NCBI RefSeq assembly: GCF_029522115.1
Contig: NZ_JAKWFK010000001.1
Location: 124,001 to 188,000, forward strand
DNA from: Trinickia sp. Y13
Lineage (GTDB): Bacteria; Pseudomonadota; Gammaproteobacteria; Burkholderiales; Burkholderiaceae
Reading direction: 5' to 3'
Length of the DNA: 64,000 bases
A model generated the notes under the pieces. The model ran no database searches. It was not told the DNA's origin and saw nothing but the letters and a program-made list of their open reading frames with translations. Below are positions 53,447-64,000 of the stretch, piece by piece. The translations under genes and the position numbers were made by a program. Each line of letters begins with the position of its first letter. The stretch's first letter is position 1.

Positions 53447-54328
53447 TCAGCTGTCCATCACGGGCGCACGCGTGCGCAGGTAATGCTCGAATTCCTCGGC
53501 CACTTCCGGATGGCGCAGTGCGAATTCGACGGTCGCCTTCAGGTAGCCAAGCTTGCTGCCGCAATCGAAGCGCGTGCCGTGATACTTGTAGGCCAGCACT
53601 TGCTCGTCGCCGAGCAGCGATTGAATCCCGTCCGTCAACTGAATCTCGCCGCCCGCGCCGGGGCTGAGCGCGCGCAGATGATCGAAGATGCGCGGCTTGA
53701 GCACATAGCGGCCGACGACGCCGAGATTGGACGGCGCGACTTCGGGCGCCGGCTTTTCGACGATGCCCGACATCTTGATGATGGCGTCTTCCCACTCCTT
53801 GCCGTCGACGATCCCGTAAGAGCGCGTGTCCTGCGGCGGGATTTCTTCGACTCCGATCACCGAGCTGTGATAGTGATCGAAGACATCGATCATCTGCTTC
53901 ATGACGGGCGGCTCGGCATAGAGCAAGTCGTCGGCGAGAATGACGGCGAACGGGTTGTCCCCGACGAGCTTCTCGGCGCACAGCACGGCGTGGCCGAGCC
54001 CCAGCGCTTCGGGCTGACGCACGTAGAAGCAATCGACGTGGCTCGGCTTGATGCTGCGCACGAGTTCGAGCAGCTTGTCCTTACCGCGCGCTTCGAGTTC
54101 CGCTTCGATTTCATATGATTTGTCGAAGTGATCTTCGATAGCGCGTTTGCTGCGGCCCGTGACGAAGATCATCTCGGTGATGCCGGCAGCCATCGCTTCT
54201 TCGACCGCGTATTGGATCAGCGGCTTATCGACGATTGGCAGCATCTCCTTGGGGCTGGCCTTCGTGGCCGGAAGAAAGCGCGTGCCGAGGCCCGCAACCG
54301 GAAAGACAGCCTTGGTGACTTTTAGCAT
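53447..54328 (-). CDS. galU: UTP-glucose-1-phosphate uridylyltransferase
   Basis: 293 aa. Nucleotidyltransferase signature at the start, [20 protein letters not shown], then [14 protein letters not shown]; the metal Asp is in VILADDLLY. It makes UDP-glucose for surface polysaccharides and trehalose. It begins 84 bp after the valS stop, so the two may be cotranscribed. Confidence 0.97.
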   Translation of the reverse strand: MLKVTKAVFPVAGLGTRFLPATKASPKEMLPIVDKPLIQYAVEEAMAAGITEMIFVTGRSKRAIEDHFDKSYEIEAELEARGKDKLLELVRSIKPSHVDCFYVRQPEALGLGHAVLCAEKLVGDNPFAVILADDLLYAEPPVMKQMIDVFDHYHSSVIGVEEIPPQDTRSYGIVDGKEWEDAIIKMSGIVEKPAPEVAPSNLGVVGRYVLKPRIFDHLRALSPGAGGEIQLTDGIQSLLGDEQVLAYKYHGTRFDCGSKLGYLKATVEFALRHPEVAEEFEHYLRTRAPVMDS

Positions 54329-54412
54329 GGCGTTACCCTAATTCTCGAGTACTGTTGGGACCAACGTGCCCATTGAACGCAACGTCCGGCGTTCGATGTA
54401 CCGAACGCCGCA

Positions 54413-57280
<2,868 letters not shown>

Positions 57281-57495
57281 GGTTGGAAATCCGCCGAAAA
57301 ATGCTTGAAGTGAGATGAAATCCGGTATCGCAACCTGCCGCGGGCCGCGGCCGGCCTTCGATCGCAGGTTCGAAACCGTCAATTATAAGGGGACGGCAGA
57401 GGCGCACGGCGCTCGGCCTTATAATGATCGGCTCCCAAAGCGTTGCCGCCTGCGGCGCCGCCCGCTTCCTCCCGTTGCAGAGAACCGCTTCCTCC
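57281..57495. promoter_or_regulatory. divergent valS / helicase promoter region
   Basis: A TATAAT -10 on the plus strand at 57420-57425 faces the helicase gene, and one on the minus strand (57382-57387) faces valS. No other element recognised. Confidence 0.5.
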
Positions 57496-59865
57496 ATGCC
57501 AGAACTGCTCGCCAACCTGAACCCCGAACAATACGCGGCCGTCACGCTGCCGAACGAACCGGCGCTGATCCTGGCGGGCGCAGGCAGCGGCAAGACGCGC
57601 GTGCTAATCACGCGCATCGCGTGGCTGATCCAACAAGGCTACGCCTCGCCGGCCACGGTGCTCGCCGTCACGTTCACGAACAAAGCGGCGCGCGAAATGA
57701 TGGGGCGCCTGTCGGCGCTCTTGCCGATCGACACGCGCGGCATGTGGATCGGGACGTTCCACGGCCTGTGCAATCGCATGCTGCGCGCGCATTACCGCGA
57801 TGCGGGGTTGCCGGCCACGTTCCAGATCCTGGATACGGCGGATCAGCTGTCCGCGATCAAGCGTCTGATGAAGGGCCTGAACGTCGACGACGAGAAATAC
57901 CCGCCGAAGAACCTTCAATACTTCATCAACAACGCCAAAGAGCAGGGGCTGCGCCCCGATCAGGTCGATGCGAGCGACAGCTTCAATCTGAAATTCGTCG
58001 AACTGTATCGCGCGTACGACCAGCAGTGCCAACGCGAAGGCGTGGTCGATTTTCCGGAACTGCTGCTGCGCTGCTACGAGCTGCTCGCCCACAATGCGCC
58101 GCTGCGTGCGCACTACCAAGCGCGCTTTCGGCATATTCTCGTCGACGAGTTCCAGGATACGAACAAGCTGCAATACGCGTGGCTCAAGCTGCTCGCAGGG
58201 CAAGGCAACGGGGCCGCGTCCGGCTCGATCTTCGCGGTCGGCGACGACGATCAATCGATCTATGCGTTTCGCGGCGCGAACGTGGGCAACATGCTGGACT
58301 TCGAGCGCGAGTTCAACGTACGCCACCTGATCAAGCTCGAGCAGAACTATCGCTCGCACGGTTACATCCTCGATACGGCCAACGCGCTGATCGCCCACAA
58401 CTCGCGGCGCTTGGGCAAGAACTTGCGCACCGACGCCGGCCATGGCGAGCCCGTGCGCGTCTACGAGGCGGCCACCGATACGCAGGAGGCCGGTTGGATC
58501 GTCGAGGAAATTCGCGCGTTGATCAACAACAGCGGCCTCGCGCGCAGCGAGATCGCCGTGCTCTACCGCAGCAACGCGCAATCGCGCACGATCGAACATA
58601 CGCTCGTGAATGCCGGTATCGCCTATCGCGTCTACGGCGGTTTGCGCTTTTTCGAACGGCAGGAAGTCAAGCACGCGCTGGCGTATTTGCGGCTGATCGA
58701 CAATCCGAACGACGACACGGCGTTCGCGCGCGTGGTCAACTTCCCCACGCGCGGCATCGGCGCGCGCTCGATCGAGCAATTGGCCGACGCAGCGCGCTCG
58801 TATGGCACCTCGATGGCAGCGGCGATCCCGTACGTGACGGGCAAAGCCGGCACGAGCCTAGGCGCGTTCGCCACGCTCATCGCCAAGATGCGCGCCGAAA
58901 CCGAGCGCATGAGCTTGCCCGAGACGGTCGAGTACGTCGTGCGTACGAGCGGCCTGTCCGTCTTCTACGAGAACGAGCGCGAAGGTCAAGACCGGCTCGA
59001 AAACTTGCAGGAGCTCGTGAACGCGGCCACCGCGTTCGTCAGCGAAGAGGGTTACGGGCTCGATACGCCCGCGCGTTCGATCCGGCTGGCGCCGGGCGCC
59101 ACGGCGGCGCCCGAGTTGCGCGCCGCCTCGCTCGATGATGAAACGGTGGTGCTCGAGGCCGCGAGCCCGAGCGACCCGGCGCAAAACCCCGACACCATGA
59201 CTCCGCTCGCGGGTTTCTTGTCGCACGCTTCGCTCGAGGCCGGCGAGAGTCAGGCGCAAGCGGGGCAAGATGCGGTGCAATTGATGACCGTGCATGCGGC
59301 CAAGGGGCTCGAGTTCACGGCGGTGTTCATCACGGGCCTCGAAGAAGGGCTGTTCCCGCACGAGAACAGTGCGATGGAGACCGACGGTCTGGAAGAAGAG
59401 CGCCGGCTCATGTACGTCGCGATTACGCGCGCGAAGGAGCGGCTCTATCTGTCGTTCGCGCAAAGCCGTCTATTGCACGGGCAGACGCGCTACAACGTAC
59501 GCTCGCGGTTCTTCGACGAGTTGCCCGAAACCACGCTCAAGTGGCTGACGCCGAAGGTCGAGGCCGGCTCGCGCTGGGGTGGCCGTGCGGAAGGATCGGC
59601 ATGGAACCGCGATTGGTTCGCGCGCCCCGATCGGGGCCATGCGGCGAACTTCGAGGCGGCGCCGCTGCCCGCCTTCGCCAACGAGCAGCGTGCGGCCGAT
59701 ACGGGTTTCCGTGTCGGACAGCAAGTCTTTCATACGAAGTTCGGCGAAGGCGCGATCACGGCGCTCGAGGGGGCAGGCGCCGATGCGCGCGCGCAAGTCC
59801 GATTCAAGCGGCATGGCGAGAAGTGGCTCGCGCTTGCCGTGGCCAAATTGCAGGTCGTGGAATGA
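57496..59865 (+). CDS. UvrD/Rep-family ATP-dependent DNA helicase
   Basis: 789 aa from ATG 57496 (MPELLANLNPEQYAAVTLPN). Superfamily 1 motifs: I GAGSGKTRVL, II VDEFQDTNKLQ, III AVGDDDQSIYAFRGA, IV-VI including QLMTVHAAKGLEFTAVFI and VAITRAKERLYLSF; a C-terminal Tudor-like tail (VGQQVFHTKFGEGAITALEG). DNA repair helicase. Its stop overlaps the nucleosidase start (ATGA). Confidence 0.96.
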   Translation: MPELLANLNPEQYAAVTLPNEPALILAGAGSGKTRVLITRIAWLIQQGYASPATVLAVTFTNKAAREMMGRLSALLPIDTRGMWIGTFHGLCNRMLRAHYRDAGLPATFQILDTADQLSAIKRLMKGLNVDDEKYPPKNLQYFINNAKEQGLRPDQVDASDSFNLKFVELYRAYDQQCQREGVVDFPELLLRCYELLAHNAPLRAHYQARFRHILVDEFQDTNKLQYAWLKLLAGQGNGAASGSIFAVGDDDQSIYAFRGANVGNMLDFEREFNVRHLIKLEQNYRSHGYILDTANALIAHNSRRLGKNLRTDAGHGEPVRVYEAATDTQEAGWIVEEIRALINNSGLARSEIAVLYRSNAQSRTIEHTLVNAGIAYRVYGGLRFFERQEVKHALAYLRLIDNPNDDTAFARVVNFPTRGIGARSIEQLADAARSYGTSMAAAIPYVTGKAGTSLGAFATLIAKMRAETERMSLPETVEYVVRTSGLSVFYENEREGQDRLENLQELVNAATAFVSEEGYGLDTPARSIRLAPGATAAPELRAASLDDETVVLEAASPSDPAQNPDTMTPLAGFLSHASLEAGESQAQAGQDAVQLMTVHAAKGLEFTAVFITGLEEGLFPHENSAMETDGLEEERRLMYVAITRAKERLYLSFAQSRLLHGQTRYNVRSRFFDELPETTLKWLTPKVEAGSRWGGRAEGSAWNRDWFARPDRGHAANFEAAPLPAFANEQRAADTGFRVGQQVFHTKFGEGAITALEGAGADARAQVRFKRHGEKWLALAVAKLQVVE

Positions 59866-60692
59866 GTCTCGACATGAACGCCACGAACGGTGCGGGCAAC
59901 GCCAATGGTGACGGCGCTGCGCCTCGACTGGGGGTGCTCGCCGCGTTGCCACAGGAGTTGGGCGATCTCATCGAAGCAATGCGCGCCGAGGGCGGCATGC
60001 GTACGGTCACGCTGGGCAAGCGCGATTACCACATCGGCACCGCGTACGGCGTGCCGTGCGTCGTGACGCTCGCGCGTGTCGGCAAAGTAGCGGCCGCTGC
60101 CAGCGCGAGCGCGCTGATTCACGTCTTCGGCGTCACTGCGATGGTGTTTACGGGCGTGGCAGGCGGGGTCGGGGCCGGTGTGCGCGTGGGCGACATCGTC
60201 GTGGCCGATGCACTGCTGCAGCACGACATGGATGCCTCGCCGCTGTTTCCGCGCTACGAAGTGCCGCTCTTGGAGCGTTCGCATTTTCCGGCGCATGCAC
60301 CGCTCGCCGACGCCCTCGAAGCCGCCTGCGTGCGCTTCGTTTCCGAAGAAGCCTACGCGCTCGCGGAGCGTTTCGCGTTCGATGCACCGCGCGTGCACCG
60401 AGGGTTGATCGTCAGCGGCGACCGCTTCGTGTCGAGCGCGAGCGAAGTGCGCGCGCTGGCGAGCGCGCTACCCGAAGCGATGGCCGTGGAGATGGAAGGC
60501 GCGGCGATGGCGCAGGTATGCTTCGAACATGGCGTGCCGTGTGCGATCGTGCGAACGATTTCGGACACCGCCGACGATCACGCCACGGCCTCGTTCACTA
60601 CATTCTTGACGGATATAGCAGGAAGTTATTCGTCTGGCGTGCTGGGGCGTTTCTTGCGCGAGCGGGCCGCCACGGAGCAAGCCGGCAGCTAG
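59862..60692 (+). CDS. 5'-methylthioadenosine/S-adenosylhomocysteine nucleosidase
   Basis: 276 aa. MTAN/PNP fold: VLAALPQELGDLIEAM, VVTLARVGKVAAAASASAL, VFTGVAGGVGAGVRVGDIVV and the base-binding EAMAVEMEGAAMAQVC, then RTISDTADDHA (catalytic Asp). A 20-residue hydrophilic N-terminal extension precedes the domain. It removes adenine from MTA/SAH. Translationally coupled to the helicase. Confidence 0.93.
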   Translation: MSLDMNATNGAGNANGDGAAPRLGVLAALPQELGDLIEAMRAEGGMRTVTLGKRDYHIGTAYGVPCVVTLARVGKVAAAASASALIHVFGVTAMVFTGVAGGVGAGVRVGDIVVADALLQHDMDASPLFPRYEVPLLERSHFPAHAPLADALEAACVRFVSEEAYALAERFAFDAPRVHRGLIVSGDRFVSSASEVRALASALPEAMAVEMEGAAMAQVCFEHGVPCAIVRTISDTADDHATASFTTFLTDIAGSYSSGVLGRFLRERAATEQAGS

Positions 60693-60698
60693 CGCGAC

Positions 60699-60744
60699 GT
60701 TCAGCCGCAATGACCCCGCGCGAAGGCGAGGTCAAAGCTGAACT
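60699..60744. terminator. possible bidirectional terminator
   Basis: Nested inverted repeats GTTCAGC...GCTGAAC and TGACC...GGTCA between the convergent nucleosidase and MFS genes. T-runs are absent, so weak. Confidence 0.25.
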
Positions 60745-62010
60745 TCAGGCATGCCCCTGACGTTTCCGTTCGAGGTTGGGCAGGAACACGGTCAGCACGC
60801 CGATCAGCGGCAGGAACGAGCACACCTTGTAGACGAAACCGATGCTCGTTGCGTCGGCCAGATCGCCGAGCACGGCTGCGCCCACGCCGCCGAGCCCGAA
60901 CGCGAAGCCGAAGAACAAGCCCGCCACCGTGCCGACGTTGCCCGGAATCAACTCTTGCGCGTAGACGATGATGGCCGAGAACGCGGAGGCCAGCACGACC
61001 CCGATGACGACCGTCAGGACCCCGGTCCAGAACAGGTTGGCATAGGGTAAGAGCAGCGTGAAGGGCGCGACGCCGAGAATGGAGGCCCAGATCACGTACT
61101 TGCGGCCGATGCGATCGCCGACCGGGCCGCCGATGATCGTGCCCGCGGCCACCGCGGCCAAGAAGACGAACAGATGGATCTGCGCGGCTTGGACCGACAG
61201 GTGGAATTTGTCGATCAGATAGAACGTGAAGTAGCTGTTCAGGCTCGCCAAGTAAAAGTACTTCGAGAAGACGAGCAGCACGAGCACGCCGATCGCGAGC
61301 GCCACGCGCGATTTCGACAACGACGGATGCAGCGCCCGCGCGCTTGCCTTCTTCTTCGTGGCCGGATGCCGGCTATACCAACGCCCGATGTTGGCGAGGA
61401 CGACCATCGCCACGAGCGCTGCCACCGAGAACCACGCGATGCTGCGCTGGCCGTGCGGGATCACGATCAGTGCGGCAAGCAGCGGGCCGAGCGAGGAGCC
61501 GGCATTGCCGCCGACTTGGAACAGCGATTGTGCGAGCCCATAGCGTCCGCCCGAGGCCATGCGCGCGACGCGCGACGATTCGGGGTGAAACACCGAGGAG
61601 CCGCAGCCGACGAGCGCCGCCGCGATGAGCAGCACGCTGAAGTGCGCGGCGACGGACATCAGCACGAGCCCCGAGAGCGTGAAGCCCATGCCGACCGGCA
61701 GGGAGTATGGCTGCGGACGCTTGTCGGTGTAGAACCCGACGAGCGGCTGCAGCAGTGAGGCCGTGATCTGGTAGGTAAGCGTAATGAGCCCGATCTGCGC
61801 GAACGACAGCGAGAAGTTTTGCTTGAGCATCGGGTAGATCGCGAGGATCAGCGACTGAATCATGTCGTTCAGCAGATGCGAGAAGCTGATCGCGCCGAGC
61901 ACCGAATAGACGGTGCGCGAGACGGCGGCGCTTGCGTTGGCGTGAAGCGGGGGCGATGCGGCCGTTGCCTGCGCCGCGGCAAGGCCGTCTTTGGGGACTG
62001 TCGTTTGCAT
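60745..62010 (-). CDS. fosmidomycin-resistance-type MFS transporter (Fsr family)
   Basis: 421 aa from ATG 62010 (MQTTVPKDGLAAAQ). Twelve membrane helices; Fsr-type signatures: SFSHLLNDMIQSLILAIYPM, TYQITASLLQPLVGFYTDKR, GGNAGSSLGPLLAAL, and GTIIGGPVGDRIGRKYVIW. An exporter of drugs or metabolites; the substrate is uncertain. Confidence 0.92.
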   Translation of the reverse strand: MQTTVPKDGLAAAQATAASPPLHANASAAVSRTVYSVLGAISFSHLLNDMIQSLILAIYPMLKQNFSLSFAQIGLITLTYQITASLLQPLVGFYTDKRPQPYSLPVGMGFTLSGLVLMSVAAHFSVLLIAAALVGCGSSVFHPESSRVARMASGGRYGLAQSLFQVGGNAGSSLGPLLAALIVIPHGQRSIAWFSVAALVAMVVLANIGRWYSRHPATKKKASARALHPSLSKSRVALAIGVLVLLVFSKYFYLASLNSYFTFYLIDKFHLSVQAAQIHLFVFLAAVAAGTIIGGPVGDRIGRKYVIWASILGVAPFTLLLPYANLFWTGVLTVVIGVVLASAFSAIIVYAQELIPGNVGTVAGLFFGFAFGLGGVGAAVLGDLADATSIGFVYKVCSFLPLIGVLTVFLPNLERKRQGHA

Positions 62011-62484
62011 GGTTCGCACGGTGAGAAAAAGAGAAAGACAGCGTGTGCCGCGACGAACGCGGCAAGCAGGGATTCGCTTCGTCTGGGTACGGATCGAGTG
62101 TAGATTGTCTCGAAAGGAATAATAGGACAAATTTTGTCGCAAACAGGACATCCCTGCTCCGGCAGTGCAAGAATGGGGCGCATCGCGGTGCGGCGACGAC
62201 CGAGGACGGGCCCGGCGTGGGTCCGGTATCGGGTTTGGTATCCAGTCCGGCTTTTGTCGCGCGGGGGCAACGCAGGCGGGCAAGTCACCGGCCCGCTCGC
62301 CGTCTCGCCGCATCGTCTTTTTGGCGGGTTATAAAGCCAGCGGCGCGCCACGAGTGCGCCACATCGGGTTTACATCGGCGGCCGCGAATTAAAGAACGAC
62401 ACCAAAGTTGCCGTTGACCCGAGAAGGTACACACGGCTTTCGTCGCCCTACCCACGGTGGCGCGCAATGAGAAGGGGGTTGCAT
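62011..62484. other. 474-bp divergent gap with a FliA-like promoter candidate
   Basis: No gene recognised. TAAAG at 62390-62394 and GCCGTTGA at 62410-62417 (16 bp after TAAA) resemble the flagellar sigma-28 consensus TAAA-N15-GCCGATAA. They stand 68 bp before the chemoreceptor start, with GAAGGGGG as the Shine-Dalgarno. The remainder shows no clear element. Confidence 0.35.
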
Positions 62485-64000
62485 ATGAAGGCAGTTTCGC
62501 TGGGCAAACGGTCCGGCGCGGGGTTCGTTCCTGACGGTGCGGGGGCCGGCGGCCGGTCGCACAAGCGCGCGGCGAAGACGAAATCGGGCGGCTTGTCGGT
62601 CAAGGCGTCGTTGCGATTGGCATTTGCGGTCGTGCTCGTGGGCACCCTCGTCATCGGCGTGTTCTCGTTGGCACAGATCGAACGCTTGAACGGTTCGACC
62701 AAATCGATCTACGAACAGGGCCATGTCGCCAGCCGCGCCGCGGAAGAAGTGCGCGCCGACGTGCTGCGCGCCAGCCGCGCGCAAAAGATGTTGCTGACGG
62801 CGACGACGGCCAAAGAGCGCGACGAATTGGGCGTCGAGGTCGACAAGGGGCTCGCCGCCATCAACGGCGAACTCGCGACGCTGCAGCAATACACGGATGC
62901 GTCGGACAGCGAAGGCATCACCGAGCAGAAGAAATTCAGCGCCGACGTGGGCGCGTGGGCAGGCCATCTGCGCGATTTCGTGAAGCTCGTGAAGGCGCAA
63001 TCGCTCGATCTGTCGCAGATGAACTGGCAAGTGGGCATGCAGGACGTGTCGCTGCTCGTCGAAACCGGCAAGCTCGAAAAGCAAGTCGATGCGCTCGTCG
63101 CGCGCCGCGGCACCGAGGCTAAGGCGACCATCGAGAAATCGGCGTTCATCTTCAAGTCGTCGTTCCTGATGATGGCGGCGATGACCGTCGCGCTGATGAT
63201 CGTCGCGTTTTTCGTCAGCGAGGCGGTGGTGCGGCGCTTGACGCGGCAACTGGGCGGCGAGCCCGTCTATGCCAAGGAGATCGCGAGCCATATCGCAGCG
63301 GGCGATCTGTCCAACCGCATTGCGCTCGGCAAGAAGGACGACGCCAGCATGCTCTATGCGCTCTCGGAGATGCAAACGGGGCTTGCGGCAACGGTCGGCG
63401 AAATCGCGGCGAGCGCGGAGGCGATCTCCTCGGCCGCCGGCGAGATCTCGATGGGCAACCTCGACTTGTCGCAACGCACGGAGTTGCAGGCGGTGTCGCT
63501 CGAGCGGACCGCGACGAGCATGGAGGAACTCACCTCGACGGTGAAGCAGAACGCCGACAATGCCAAGCAAGCGAGCGCGCTCGCCAACAACGCATCGGAA
63601 ATCGCGTCGACTTGCGGCGATGTGGTTTCGCGCGTCGTCACGACGATGGGGCAGATCAACGACAGCGCCAAGAGCATCGGCGACATCATCGGCGTGATCG
63701 ACGGGATCGCCTTCCAAACGAACATCTTGGCGCTGAACGCCGCCGTGGAAGCCGCGCGTGCGGGCGAGCAGGGCCGCGGCTTCGCCGTGGTGGCGGGCGA
63801 AGTGCGCAGCTTGGCGCAACGCAGCGCGGCTGCCGCCAAAGAGATCAAAACGCTCATCAACACGTCGCTCGAGCGCGTGGCGAACGGATCGAGCTTGGCG
63901 CAAGACGCCGGTCAAACGATGGACGAGGTCGTGAAAGCGGTCAAGCGCGTCACGGACATCATGGGCGAAATCTCGGCCGCATCGTCCGAGCAGAGCGCGG
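62485..64000 (+). CDS. methyl-accepting chemotaxis protein (3' end outside the window)
   Basis: 505 codons visible from ATG 62485, no stop before the window end. Basic N-terminus (1-37), membrane helix (about 42-62), periplasmic four-helix ligand domain (about 63-230, Tar/Tsr-like), second helix (about 222-245), HAMP ([20 protein letters not shown]), then the methylation helix ([20 protein letters not shown]) and the signalling hairpin ([40 protein letters not shown]). It is a classical receptor that couples CheA through CheW. Confidence 0.95.
   Translation, partial: MKAVSLGKRSGAGFVPDGAGAGGRSHKRAAKTKSGGLSVKASLRLAFAVVLVGTLVIGVFSLAQIERLNGSTKSIYEQGHVASRAAEEVRADVLRASRAQKMLLTATTAKERDELGVEVDKGLAAINGELATLQQYTDASDSEGITEQKKFSADVGAWAGHLRDFVKLVKAQSLDLSQMNWQVGMQDVSLLVETGKLEKQVDALVARRGTEAKATIEKSAFIFKSSFLMMAAMTVALMIVAFFVSEAVVRRLTRQLGGEPVYAKEIASHIAAGDLSNRIALGKKDDASMLYALSEMQTGLAATVGEIAASAEAISSAAGEISMGNLDLSQRTELQAVSLERTATSMEELTSTVKQNADNAKQASALANNASEIASTCGDVVSRVVTTMGQINDSAKSIGDIIGVIDGIAFQTNILALNAAVEAARAGEQGRGFAVVAGEVRSLAQRSAAAAKEIKTLINTSLERVANGSSLAQDAGQTMDEVVKAVKRVTDIMGEISAASSEQSA

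Noticed and set aside
54387-54410. 9-bp perfect hairpin just after the valS stop as a valS terminator
   Set aside because: No T-run follows on the minus strand, and galU begins close behind, so cotranscription is as likely; recorded only as a hairpin.

Overview
The window is GC-rich, densely coded DNA that looks like a chromosome of a Burkholderiaceae bacterium (Burkholderia sensu lato: Paraburkholderia, Trinickia, Caballeronia or a relative). The reasons are the sequences of the housekeeping genes (glnS, alaS, valS, galU, uvrD-type helicase), an inositol cluster with an IolC-DUF2090 fusion, and the codon usage. No species can be fixed by reading alone.

Layout. (1) 1-280 is the 3' end of an IS110/IS1111-type transposase, followed by about 675 bp of AT-richer non-coding DNA. 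(2) 956-20908 is a compact type III secretion island. A BvgA/BvgS-like response regulator and sensor kinase, with the HPt on a separate small gene, lead into sctV. A convergent minus-strand operon carries an ECF sigma factor, a small helical protein, sctC, sctD, an unclear ORF and sctR-S-T-U. A plus-strand operon carries a HrpA-like pilin candidate, a small helical protein, sctI and sctJ. A second BvgA/BvgS-like pair, with a complete fused phosphorelay, closes the island. Two promoter-like sites of the form GGAACC-N15/16-TTACTRA lie upstream of the pilin gene and of sctV, which suggests an HrpL-type regulon. There is no room in the island for the ATPase sctN, for sctL or sctK, or for an intact sctQ. 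The secretin and SctD are short, and SctU has NPEH instead of NPTH. This is either a stripped-down export machine or one in decay, and it is the main point of interest. (3) 21161-28897 holds ordinary genes: a Nudix hydrolase, glnS, a small serine hydrolase, a class III CoA-transferase, a GlsB-type membrane protein and alaS with a clear terminator.

(4) 29179-33341 is a four-gene compact chemosensory module: a chemoreceptor-CheA hybrid, a short receptor-like signalling protein, a CheX/CheC-type phosphatase and a CheY. (5) 33602-40663 holds an MFS transporter, a Nudix protein, a thioesterase and a livHMGF-type ABC transporter without a binding protein, whose LivF has Arg in place of the Walker A Lys. 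A DUF5671-like membrane protein follows. (6) 40680-52905 is a full myo-inositol catabolism locus. The minus-strand transcript runs binding protein, permease, ATPase, iolC, iolD, iolE, iolB. The divergent transcript is iolR-iolG plus a second dehydrogenase. A perfect GGAA-N6-TTCC palindrome lies between them. (7) 53100-62010 holds a TusA-like protein, galU, valS, a UvrD-type helicase, an MTA/SAH nucleosidase and a fosmidomycin-resistance-type MFS protein. (8) 62485 to the window end is the start of a classical methyl-accepting chemotaxis protein.

No rRNA, tRNA, CRISPR array or phage was seen.
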